Assembly: GCA_014379065.1 (NCBI GenBank)
Contig: JACMMM010000705.1
Span: 1 to 13,882 of the forward strand
Reading direction: 5' to 3'
Origin: Saprospiraceae bacterium
GTDB taxonomy: Bacteria; Bacteroidota; Bacteroidia; Chitinophagales; Saprospiraceae
Length of the DNA stretch: 13,882 nt
In this document: piece after piece, positions 8,305 to 13,882 of the stretch
Layout: each line of letters starts with the position of its first letter
Position numbering within the stretch: the first letter of the stretch is position 1
Notes under the pieces: model-generated
Seen by the model: only the letters and a program-made list of their open reading frames with translations
What the model was told of the DNA's origin: nothing
Databases searched by the model: none
Made by a program: the position numbers and the translations under genes

Positions 8305-8377
8305 ACGATAGACGATGCACGATACACAATGGGGCCGTTCGGCTCCAAATCAACAAATCCCCAAATCAACAAATACA
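8298..8377. repeat. Heptamer and octamer tandem repeats flanking a small hairpin
   Basis: Four heptamers in a row begin ACGATA or ACGAT: ACGATAA (8298-8304), ACGATAG, ACGATGC and ACGATAC (to 8325). The first contains the stop codon of the sigma gene. A short hairpin GGGGCC-GTTC-GGCTCC (8331-8346) follows, then four octamers of the CAAATCAA type (8346-8377: CAAATCAA, CAAATCCC, CAAATCAA, CAAATACA). The block fills the spacer before the TonB-like gene. Confidence 0.75.
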
Positions 8378-8386
8378 CAATAATCA

Positions 8387-9415
8387 ATGTCCACCAACCC
8401 TCACAACGACGACAAGCGGCTGCTTGAACTGCTCGAACGCTGGCAATCGGGAGATTTCTCCCGTGCCCACGAGCAGGAATTGCAGGCCTTGACCGATTCC
8501 GACGAGTTCCGTCGGGAAACGGTAGAGGGGTTTTGGTCGTTGCCGGAGACGGATCACGCGGCACACTTGGCCTCGCTTCGGGCGCGTTTGCGCAAGCGGA
8601 CGGGCGGCGGGCGAATCGTTGCATTCCCACAAATATTGGCAGCCGTTGCAGCCATTAGCGTCTTGGTTTTGGCGGTCATTTGGCTCATCCCGTCATCGGA
8701 AAAGTCGGCCACCATGTCGCCAGAAGCCGCGCAGGAACCTCTGGAAAATCAGCCTATTGCCTCCAATTTACCGGAAGGAAAAAGTGCAGACGAAGAAATG
8801 AACCCGAGCAGTGTCCCTAAACTCGACCGTTTGGACAAATCCGTTCAAAGCAGCCCGCCTTCCTCGATCATGGATGCCAGCCCTGTTGCCAGCGGTGCAG
8901 CCTCGGAAGTTGCCAATGCAACTCCGCCAGAGTTGAGTGCAGAGGAAGCTGCAGATAAAAAACCTGAAAAAATAGTCGCTGCGAAGCCTTCGGCCAGTGA
9001 AGACGAATATGCGAAAGCCAAAGTGGCCCAAGACGACGATAGCTTCGCTCCCGGAAATGCAGCTTCCCGCTCAGAGGCCAAAAAAGAAGAGGCTGCCCCA
9101 TCAAAAGCAAAAGACGCCATGAAAAAGAGGCCCAGCGCAGAGGCTAGTCCTTCACAACCTACTGGCGGCTGGGACAAATTTCAGGACTACTTGCGCCGCA
9201 ATGCACGTTTGCCAGAAGCAGCGCGCCAAAATAATGTGAGCGGCTCGGTGCAGCTCAAATTTCGACTTGATACAAATAATCAAGCCATTGATTTCCAAAT
9301 ACTTAAATCGCTCGGCTACGGCTGCGACGAGGAGGCTATCCGACTCGTAAAAGCCTACTCATGGCAGCGCGGCAGCGACCCGGAACTGACACTGGACATA
9401 CCGTTTGTACGATAG
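8387..9415 (+). CDS. Membrane protein with anti-sigma-like N-terminus and TonB-type C-terminal domain
   Basis: The 342-residue product has three parts. Residues 1-75 are a charged, helical cytoplasmic segment (RLLELLERWQSGDFS..., EFRRETVEGFW) like those of anti-sigma factors in this phylum. Residues ~78-101 form one transmembrane helix (FPQILAAVAAISVLVLAVIW). Residues ~105-258 are a low-complexity Ala/Pro/Lys/Glu spacer suited to crossing the periplasm. Residues ~261-342 resemble a TonB C-terminal domain: WDKFQDYLRRNARLPEAA, VSGSVQLKFRLD, then CDEEAIRLVKAYSWQ and a final beta strand. TonB domains normally couple inner-membrane energy to outer-membrane receptors. Lying just after an ECF sigma gene, this protein may combine partner binding with sigma-factor control. 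The anti-sigma role is inferred from position and N-terminal character, and no zinc-binding motif is present. Confidence 0.85.
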   Translation: MSTNPHNDDKRLLELLERWQSGDFSRAHEQELQALTDSDEFRRETVEGFWSLPETDHAAHLASLRARLRKRTGGGRIVAFPQILAAVAAISVLVLAVIWLIPSSEKSATMSPEAAQEPLENQPIASNLPEGKSADEEMNPSSVPKLDRLDKSVQSSPPSSIMDASPVASGAASEVANATPPELSAEEAADKKPEKIVAAKPSASEDEYAKAKVAQDDDSFAPGNAASRSEAKKEEAAPSKAKDAMKKRPSAEASPSQPTGGWDKFQDYLRRNARLPEAARQNNVSGSVQLKFRLDTNNQAIDFQILKSLGYGCDEEAIRLVKAYSWQRGSDPELTLDIPFVR

Positions 9416-9443
9416 ACCTTCCCAAATAATCTGCCAATCACCA

Positions 9444-9529
9444 GTTTACCCGCCGTAGCTTTAGCGAAGGAGGGTCACCAATTCAGTAAACTAATAAACC
9501 CTCCTTCGCCGAGGCTACGGCGGGTAAAC
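9444..9529. repeat. Two inverted copies of the dispersed palindromic repeat (copies 2 and 3)
   Basis: Copy 2 (9444-9475, starting GTTTACCCGCCGTAGC) and copy 3 (9498-9529, the reverse orientation) are complementary at 29 of 32 positions and are separated by 22 bases. Together they can form a large hairpin. The right arm ends one base before the ATG of the LytTR gene at 9530. The structure also lies 28 bases after the stop of the TonB-like gene, so it could act as terminator, translation control, or both. Confidence 0.85.
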
Positions 9530-10459
9530 ATGCAAACAATCCGAAACTGGTTTTTGCAGCCCTATCCTTTTGAGCGGCAATGGATGTCCACTTTGCGCAG
9601 CGCTTTTTGGGCAGGGTTATTCGTGACCCTTTTCCTCTTCTTTTTCAAACCGTTTGGGACACAAATAAGTCCTGATGAAGAACTGCAATTTTTAATTGTC
9701 TGTGGCTATTTTGGATTGGTGACGGTGATTATTAGCTTGATTGTCAATGGCTTTTGTTTGCTTTTGCCCAGTATATTTGACGAAGAAAAATGGACAGTTT
9801 GGAAGGAAATTCTCTTCAACCTGTTTTTCATTGGGTGTATCGGGTTTGGCAACTTATTGCTTGCAAATGCCCTCTGGAAAGTGCCGCTGAATGGCCGTAC
9901 GTTTTGGATTTGGCAGGGCCTTACCTTTGCCGTGGGGATTTTCCCCAGTTTTTTTGGTGCGTTTTTAACCCAAATGAAATGGAGTAAAAAATACGCAGCC
10001 GAAGCACAGCTCATGCTCCCAACTGCTCCTTTACCCGCCGTAGCCTTCCCGCCTGCCGAGCCCTCCCGCCTGCCGAGCCCTGGCGGGCAGGGGCGGGCAG
10101 GGGCGGAGGAGGGTGCCACAATAAAATTCATTGGTGAAAACCAAAACGAGACCCTCACCCTCGAAGCTTCCCAAATCGCCTATATCGCTGCACAAGACAA
10201 CTATGTGCAGGTCTTTTTCTTTGAAAACCAAGTGCTCAAAAACAGACTGCTCCGTGCCACGCTCCGCAAAAAAGAAGACGTTCTGGCTGATTTTCCACAA
10301 TTTTTTAGATGCCACCGCACATACCTGGTCAATTTTGACAAGGTGGAAAAAGTGAGCGGCAATGCCCAAGGTTACCGCTTACACCTTCGTGGCGTAGAAG
10401 CGACTATACCTGTATCGCGCAACCTCAATGAAGTGGTGCGCGAACGTTTACGTTCGTAA
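9530..10459 (+). CDS. Membrane-bound LytTR-family DNA-binding regulator
   Basis: The protein has 309 residues. The start is supported by the family-like opening in which LQPYPFERQW precedes the first helix. Four hydrophobic segments follow, near residues 22-40 (ending FLFFFKPFG), 53-80, 94-114 and 126-147. A Pro/Gly/Ala-rich linker (about 165-196) leads to a LytTR DNA-binding domain at about 197-307, with AQDNYVQVFF, LRATLRKKEDVL, FFRCHRTYLVNFDKVEKV and a final VSRNLNEVV. Proteins with this plan tie a membrane sensor part directly to a DNA-binding domain and are common in Bacteroidota. The linker residues 167-195 are encoded by an expanded copy of the dispersed palindromic repeat (10030-10113). 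Its leader is an inverted pair of the same repeat. No histidine kinase is visible nearby. Target genes are unknown. Confidence 0.93.
   Translation: MQTIRNWFLQPYPFERQWMSTLRSAFWAGLFVTLFLFFFKPFGTQISPDEELQFLIVCGYFGLVTVIISLIVNGFCLLLPSIFDEEKWTVWKEILFNLFFIGCIGFGNLLLANALWKVPLNGRTFWIWQGLTFAVGIFPSFFGAFLTQMKWSKKYAAEAQLMLPTAPLPAVAFPPAEPSRLPSPGGQGRAGAEEGATIKFIGENQNETLTLEASQIAYIAAQDNYVQVFFFENQVLKNRLLRATLRKKEDVLADFPQFFRCHRTYLVNFDKVEKVSGNAQGYRLHLRGVEATIPVSRNLNEVVRERLRS
10030..10113. repeat. Expanded in-frame copy of the dispersed palindromic repeat (copy 4) inside the LytTR gene
   Basis: The element starts TTTACCCGCCGTAGCCTT and ends GGCGGAGGAGGGT like the other copies. Its centre is enlarged by two exact tandem 17-base units (CCCGCCTGCCGAGCCCT at 10048-10064 and 10065-10081) and two tandem 10-base units (GGCGGGCAGG at 10082-10091 and 10092-10101). 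The total of 84 bases is 28 codons, so the reading frame is kept. It encodes the Pro/Gly/Arg/Ala-rich linker between the membrane part and the LytTR domain. Confidence 0.8.
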
Positions 10460-10477
10460 GGTGTCTAATTGTCCATT

Positions 10478-10514
10478 TTTACCCGTCATAGCGCAAAAGG
10501 CTAAGGCGAGTAAA
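10478..10514. repeat. Degenerate copy 5 of the palindromic repeat
   Basis: The 37 bases begin TTTACCCGTCATAGC and end GGCGAGTAAA. The ends are complementary at about 12 of 15 positions. It resembles the other copies but has diverged in the middle. It lies 18 bases after the LytTR stop codon, where a hairpin could end the transcript, though no T run follows it. Confidence 0.5.
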
Positions 10515-10540
10515 AGCGCGAAGGCGGGGACCTCATCAAT

Positions 10541-10587
10541 CACATTTTCCATATTAACCACATTTCTCTCATTGACCACATTATCCC
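10541..10587. repeat. Degenerate 18-base tandem repeat upstream of the peptidase gene
   Basis: Two 18-base units (CACATTTTCCATATTAAC at 10541-10558 and CACATTTCTCTCATTGAC at 10559-10576) are followed by a partial third (CACATTATCCC, 10577-10587). The block ends 41 bases before the ATG at 10629, in the region where the promoter should lie. TACCTTTC at 10588-10595 is one mismatch from a -7 box, but it has no well-spaced -33 box. Confidence 0.5.
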
Positions 10588-10628
10588 TACCTTTCGCCCT
10601 CAAAAATTAACGCGACCGATACATAAGC

Positions 10629-11939
10629 ATGAAAAGATTACTGCTGCTCCTCTTATCTACGGCCATTACGTTGGCTGCTTTTGCCCAAACTGAACCTTAT
10701 GAATTCAAAGAATATAAGCGCCAAAACGCCTCGCCCGTAAAAAGCCAAGACCAGACGGGCACCTGCTGGGCATTCAGTACGGTTTCCTTCCTCGAAAGCG
10801 AGGGGCTCCGGCTTGGCAAAAAAGACGTTGACCTCTCGGAGATGTATATTGTGCGGCATATTTACCGCCTAAAGTGTGAGAATTATGTGCGCCGCCAAGG
10901 CCATGCTCAATTTGGCGAAGGCGGCCTCGCACACGATGCACTCCATGCCGCTGCGCAATATGGTGTGATGCCCGAAAGCGTGTACCCTGGGCGCAAAGAC
11001 CCCAAAGCCCCGCTCAATCACGGAAAGTTGGAAAAAATGCTCAAGGGCCTTTGTGATGATTTTGTGAAACTAGGCATTGATAGCAAGCTCCCCGCCGACT
11101 GGCTGACAAACATTGACAAAGCGCTCGACGAAGAATTTGGCCAAGTGCCTACCAAGTTTACCTACAACGATGTGATGTTTACGCCTACTTCTTATCGGGA
11201 TTATTTGGGGTTTAAGACCGATGATTATGTTACAGTTACGTCGTTCACGCACCATCCATTTTGGAGCAAATTCATTCTAGAAATCCCTGACAATTGGGCG
11301 AATGGCGAGATGTACAACGTGCCTGTTAGCGACCTGATGCGCTGCGCGAAAAACTCCATCGAACAAGGCTATACGGTCGAATGGGATGCCGATGTGAGCA
11401 ACGAGGGTTTTTCTGCCACAAATGGCCTCGCCATCGTGCCCGCTACAAATTGGAAAGATAAGGACGGCATTGCACAAGCCAATACGTTCAAACTCTGGGA
11501 AGCCGAGACGAAGATTACGCAGGAACTTCGCCAGCAACTATTTGATCGTCAAATCACCACAGATGACCACCTGATGCATATTGTCGGTTTGCTCGACGAA
11601 AAGCATTCCGGGATATATTATGTAGTCAAAAATTCTTGGGGCGAGGTCTCTGACCTGAAAGGCTATGTCTATTGTTCGGAAGCCTACATGCGCCAAAATA
11701 CCATCTCTTTTACCGTTCACAAAGACGGCATTCCTGAAGACATTCGCCGTCGGCTGGGCCTTTCTCCAGGCGAGGTGAAAATTGAACAAAGCCAAGGCAG
11801 AGAAAAAAGTGACAGAGCACTTGAAAATGAAGCCCAACCTGGTCCCAATGCACGAGCTGTCAAAGTAAACCCAATACAAAAAACAGTACCTCCCGCGCAA
11901 AAAGCACCAACGAAAAAGACTTCGGATAATAGAAGGTGA
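10629..11939 (+). CDS. Exported C1-family cysteine peptidase (bleomycin hydrolase/PepC-like)
   Basis: The 436-residue protein opens with a signal peptide (residues 1-19, MKRLLLLLLSTAITLAAFA before Q), so it acts outside the cytoplasm, unlike most PepC or bleomycin hydrolase enzymes. The papain-fold catalytic set is visible. Gln40 forms the oxyanion hole and Cys46 lies in QTGTCWAFS. The histidine is His314 in DDHLMHIVGLL, at the place of the usual HAM motif. Asn335 lies in VVKNSWGE. The order and spacing fit the C1B group. The last ~60 residues (after about 375) form a polar, Lys/Pro/Gln-rich tail of unknown role that is not part of the peptidase fold. No type IX sorting domain is visible, so a periplasmic location is likely. 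The substrate is probably short peptides by family knowledge. Upstream lies a repeat-rich spacer of 169 bases. Confidence 0.92.
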   Translation: MKRLLLLLLSTAITLAAFAQTEPYEFKEYKRQNASPVKSQDQTGTCWAFSTVSFLESEGLRLGKKDVDLSEMYIVRHIYRLKCENYVRRQGHAQFGEGGLAHDALHAAAQYGVMPESVYPGRKDPKAPLNHGKLEKMLKGLCDDFVKLGIDSKLPADWLTNIDKALDEEFGQVPTKFTYNDVMFTPTSYRDYLGFKTDDYVTVTSFTHHPFWSKFILEIPDNWANGEMYNVPVSDLMRCAKNSIEQGYTVEWDADVSNEGFSATNGLAIVPATNWKDKDGIAQANTFKLWEAETKITQELRQQLFDRQITTDDHLMHIVGLLDEKHSGIYYVVKNSWGEVSDLKGYVYCSEAYMRQNTISFTVHKDGIPEDIRRRLGLSPGEVKIEQSQGREKSDRALENEAQPGPNARAVKVNPIQKTVPPAQKAPTKKTSDNRR

Positions 11940-11944
11940 TTTGA

Positions 11945-12005
11945 TGATTGGGTGATTTGGTTATTTGTAGGTTTCAAGCTTGGAATATGTTCAAATCCCC
12001 AATCA
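11945..12005. repeat. Inverted repeat of ATTGGG/GATTTG units between the peptidase gene and gcvT
   Basis: TGATTGGGTGATTTG (11945-11959) is complementary, apart from one extra base, to CAAATCCCCAATCA (11992-12005). Flanking octamer-like TTATTTGT and CAAATAAA units extend the similarity. It begins six bases after the peptidase stop codon and ends 27 bases before gcvT, and resembles the octamer repeats at 6989-7120 and 8346-8377. Confidence 0.65.
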
Positions 12006-12032
12006 CCACACAAATAAACAAATTCAAAATAG

Positions 12033-13157
12033 ATGAAATCCACACCACTAACGGAAAAACACATTGCGCTCGGTGCGAAAATGGCCGAGTTTGCAGGTTA
12101 CAACATGCCCATTTCGTACACCACCATTTCGGAAGAACACCATGCCGTGCGCCGCGCACTGGGTGTTTTCGACGTGAGCCACATGGGCGAGTTTATCGTG
12201 CGCGGCAAAGATGCCTTGGCTTTTCTCCAGAGCGCTACGAGCAACGACGTATCAAAACTTCAGCCCGGTCAAATCCAATATTCTTGCATGCCCAACAAAA
12301 AGGGCGGCATCGTAGACGATCTGCTAGTTTATCGTCTGGACGATGTTCCAGAGATGACGGTAGTAGGTGAGCAATCCTATATGCTTGTTGTGAACGCATC
12401 CAACGAGATCAAAGACTGGCGCTGGCTAAAACGGCTTTCCCGTGGCTTTGAGGTAAAAATGCAGAATATTTCTGCCAAAACGGGCCTGATTGCTATTCAA
12501 GGGCCTAAGGTTGTGGAAGCGCTGAAAAAACTTACGGATATAGACTTGGGCAGCATCGAATACTATTCTTTTCGGCGCGGCAAATTCGCGGGTTGCAAGA
12601 ACGTGATCGTTTCTGCTACCGGCTACACGGGTTCGGGCGGTTTTGAAATTTATGCCCGCAACAGAGACATGGCCAAAATTTGGGACAAAGTGTTCAAGGT
12701 CGGGGAAAAACATGGCATCAAGCCTGCAGGCCTTGGCGCACGCGACACACTCCGCCTTGAAATGGGCTACTGTCTTTACGGCAACGATATTGACGACAAA
12801 ACCAGCCCGCTCGAAGCTGGGTTGGGCTGGATCACGAAACTTGGCAAAGCCGCTGATTTCCCTTCCAAAGCAAAATTCCTGAAGCAAAAAGCAGAAGGCG
12901 TGAAGCGCCGCCTGGTCGGTTTTGTGCTTGACGAACGCCGGGTGCCACGTCATGGCTATGAAATCGAGAGCCGTCGCGGTGCGAAAATCGGGGTGGTCAC
13001 TTCAGGGACGCACTCTCCCACGCTCGACAAACCCATCGGTACGGGCTATGTGAAAATCAAACATGCTGAACCCGGCACAAAAATCCTGATCGTGGTAGGA
13101 GGCAAAAAACTCGAAGCCGTAGTGACAAAATTGCCGTTTGTAGAACCGGGAGTATAA
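12033..13157 (+). CDS. gcvT: Aminomethyltransferase, T protein of the glycine cleavage system
   Basis: The 374-residue product is full length for GcvT. GcvT takes the aminomethyl group from the lipoyl arm of the H protein and, with tetrahydrofolate, releases ammonia and makes 5,10-methylene-tetrahydrofolate. Family landmarks in order are TPLTEKHIALGAKMAEFAGYNMPISY at the N-terminus, GVFDVSHMGEF (44-54), the catalytic-aspartate motif GGIVDDLLVY (91-100, Asp95/Asp96), GYTGSGGFEIY, GLGARDTLRLEMGYCLYGNDI, and the C-terminal barrel domain with SGTHSPTLDKPIGTGYV. The start MKSTPLTEKH matches the family. No other glycine-cleavage gene (gcvH, gcvP) is present, so the system is dispersed in this genome. 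accB follows after 62 bases on the same strand and may share its transcript. Confidence 0.98.
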   Translation: MKSTPLTEKHIALGAKMAEFAGYNMPISYTTISEEHHAVRRALGVFDVSHMGEFIVRGKDALAFLQSATSNDVSKLQPGQIQYSCMPNKKGGIVDDLLVYRLDDVPEMTVVGEQSYMLVVNASNEIKDWRWLKRLSRGFEVKMQNISAKTGLIAIQGPKVVEALKKLTDIDLGSIEYYSFRRGKFAGCKNVIVSATGYTGSGGFEIYARNRDMAKIWDKVFKVGEKHGIKPAGLGARDTLRLEMGYCLYGNDIDDKTSPLEAGLGWITKLGKAADFPSKAKFLKQKAEGVKRRLVGFVLDERRVPRHGYEIESRRGAKIGVVTSGTHSPTLDKPIGTGYVKIKHAEPGTKILIVVGGKKLEAVVTKLPFVEPGV

Positions 13158-13219
13158 AATCTTCTTTCCTTTACGCCCTGAAACAAGTGGACACTCGTGT
13201 CAACCAACCTGCCAATATC

Positions 13220-13729
13220 ATGGATTTCAATCAGATACAAGAGCTCATCCGAATGGTGAGCAAGCACAAGCTCTCTGAATTCAGCCTTAAGCAAGGCGAT
13301 TTCAAACTCACCATCAGGAACCAAGGCGCTGCTGCTATTGAAGGCGGAGTGGCGCCCATTGTGGTGACCTCGCCACAACCTTTGATAGCCCTACCATCCA
13401 CTTCTGCACCGATGGCTGCCGCAGCTACACCTGCTCCACAAGCCAAGGCCGAAGCTGCTGCGGCACTTGCCGCTTCGGAGGATGCTAAACTTCTGGCCAT
13501 CAAGTCGCCCATGGTCGGTACTTTTTACCGCAGCGGAGGCCCTGACAAGCCGCCATTTGTCAAAATCGGTGACACGGTGGATATAGGCTCGAAGGTCTGT
13601 ATTATTGAGGCCATGAAGCTTTTTAACGAAATTGACTCAGAAGTGAAAGGCAAAATCGTTAAAATCCTTGTCGAAGACGCTTCGCCTGTGGAGTACGATC
13701 AGCCGCTATTTATGGTGGAGGCTTTGTAG
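13220..13729 (+). CDS. accB: Biotin carboxyl carrier protein of acetyl-CoA carboxylase
   Basis: From the ATG at 13220 the product has 169 residues. I prefer this to the in-frame GTG at 13187 because MDFNQIQELIRMVSKHKLSEFSL is the normal AccB opening. Residues ~35-90 are an Ala/Pro-rich flexible linker. The biotinyl domain covers about 94-169: SPMVGTFYR, PPFVKIGDTV, then IIEAMKLFNEI, in which Lys133 carries the biotin, and a closing QPLFMVEAL. AccB carries carboxyl-biotin between the biotin carboxylase and the carboxyltransferase in the first step of fatty acid synthesis. In many Bacteroidota accB sits between efp and accC. Here it follows gcvT, and no accC start appears in the remaining 153 bases, so accC is probably not immediately downstream. 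Confidence 0.97.
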   Translation: MDFNQIQELIRMVSKHKLSEFSLKQGDFKLTIRNQGAAAIEGGVAPIVVTSPQPLIALPSTSAPMAAAATPAPQAKAEAAAALAASEDAKLLAIKSPMVGTFYRSGGPDKPPFVKIGDTVDIGSKVCIIEAMKLFNEIDSEVKGKIVKILVEDASPVEYDQPLFMVEAL

Positions 13730-13732
13730 GGG

Positions 13733-13820
13733 AGTTCGTTTTCTTTTGGGGTTGCCGCGCGGGGCGTTTTTTTGCAAGCAAAAAAAATGCCCGCGCAGCA
13801 ACCCCAAAAGAAAACGAACT
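13733..13820. terminator. Very long bidirectional hairpin after accB
   Basis: A perfect 23-base arm (13733-13755, containing TTCTTTTGGGGTTGC) pairs with 13798-13820. The inner part continues with a GCGCGGG/CCCGCGC stem and a T7/A8 stem, leaving a two-base loop. Each strand reads GC-rich sequence followed by a T run. It starts three bases after the accB stop and ends ten bases before a probable minus-strand stop, as expected for a shared terminator of convergent genes. Confidence 0.75.
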
Positions 13821-13830
13821 TACAACGGAC

Positions 13831-13882
13831 TTAACCCGGCGGACCCAAATTTGGCATCAATCGAATGCGCTTGTTTTTCACA
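13831..13882 (-). CDS. Possible C-terminal end of a minus-strand gene, partial at right edge
   Basis: Reading leftward from the edge, one frame gives VKNKRIRLMPNLGPPG and then a TAA at 13833-13831. The stop lies ten bases from the large hairpin, which sits neatly between this stop and that of accB. This context is the main support; sixteen residues are too few to name a family. An alternative is a plus-strand gene starting at ATG 13865 (MRLFFT...), which would also run off the window. Confidence 0.35.
   Translation of the reverse strand, partial: VKNKRIRLMPNLGPPG

Noticed and set aside
6989..8377. CRISPR array from regularly spaced repeats
   Set aside because: Units are 7-8 bases, contiguous and degenerate, without unique spacers of constant length, and no cas gene is present.
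9530..11939. Peptide-export or bacteriocin-type system made of LytTR regulator plus C1-like peptidase
   Set aside because: The peptidase is a bleomycin hydrolase/PepC type with a signal peptide, not a C39 transporter peptidase, and no precursor peptide or transporter gene is present.
13187..13219. GTG start giving 11 extra residues on AccB
   Set aside because: The added residues do not resemble AccB, while the ATG at 13220 gives the standard opening.

Overview
The window reads as chromosomal DNA of a Bacteroidota bacterium, probably a Saprospiria or Chitinophagia relative. This rests on four things: a large secreted protein with a type IX secretion C-terminal sorting domain, a promoter of the Bacteroidota type (TTTG-N18-TAnnTTTG) ahead of an ECF sigma gene, genes without Shine-Dalgarno leaders, and a GroEL with a GGM-rich tail. 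The species cannot be named from the sequence alone.

Layout. Positions 1-5148 hold two divergent genes for large secreted Asp-box (BNR/sortilin-type) beta-propeller proteins. The minus-strand one runs off the left edge, and the plus-strand one is complete with a type IX sorting domain. A bidirectional terminator separates the latter from the convergent groES-groEL operon (minus strand, 7394 to 5316). A 331-base divergent spacer follows, then a plus-strand series: an ECF sigma factor, a membrane protein with an anti-sigma-like N-terminus and a TonB-type C-terminus, a four-helix membrane LytTR regulator, and an exported C1-family (bleomycin hydrolase/PepC-like) cysteine peptidase. Next come two housekeeping genes, gcvT (glycine cleavage T protein) and accB (biotin carboxyl carrier protein). 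The right edge carries an 88-base hairpin and probably the last codons of a minus-strand gene.

How the genes relate. The sigma factor and the TonB-like membrane protein look like a cotranscribed regulator pair. The LytTR gene next to them may belong to the same envelope-sensing module, but this is only proximity. groES-groEL, gcvT and accB are core-metabolism and chaperone genes with no obvious functional link to their neighbours.

The most unusual content is repetitive DNA. A palindromic element of about 34 bases (core TTTACCCGCCGTAGCC...GGCGAAGGAGGGT) occurs five times. Two copies form a 32-base-arm inverted repeat abutting the LytTR start codon. An expanded 84-base copy lies in frame inside that same gene and encodes its Pro/Gly/Ala-rich linker. 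Separately, most intergenic spacers carry short degenerate tandem repeats of period 7, 8, 14 or 18, often arranged as hairpins. I saw no CRISPR array, insertion sequence, tRNA or rRNA, and no clear new defence system.
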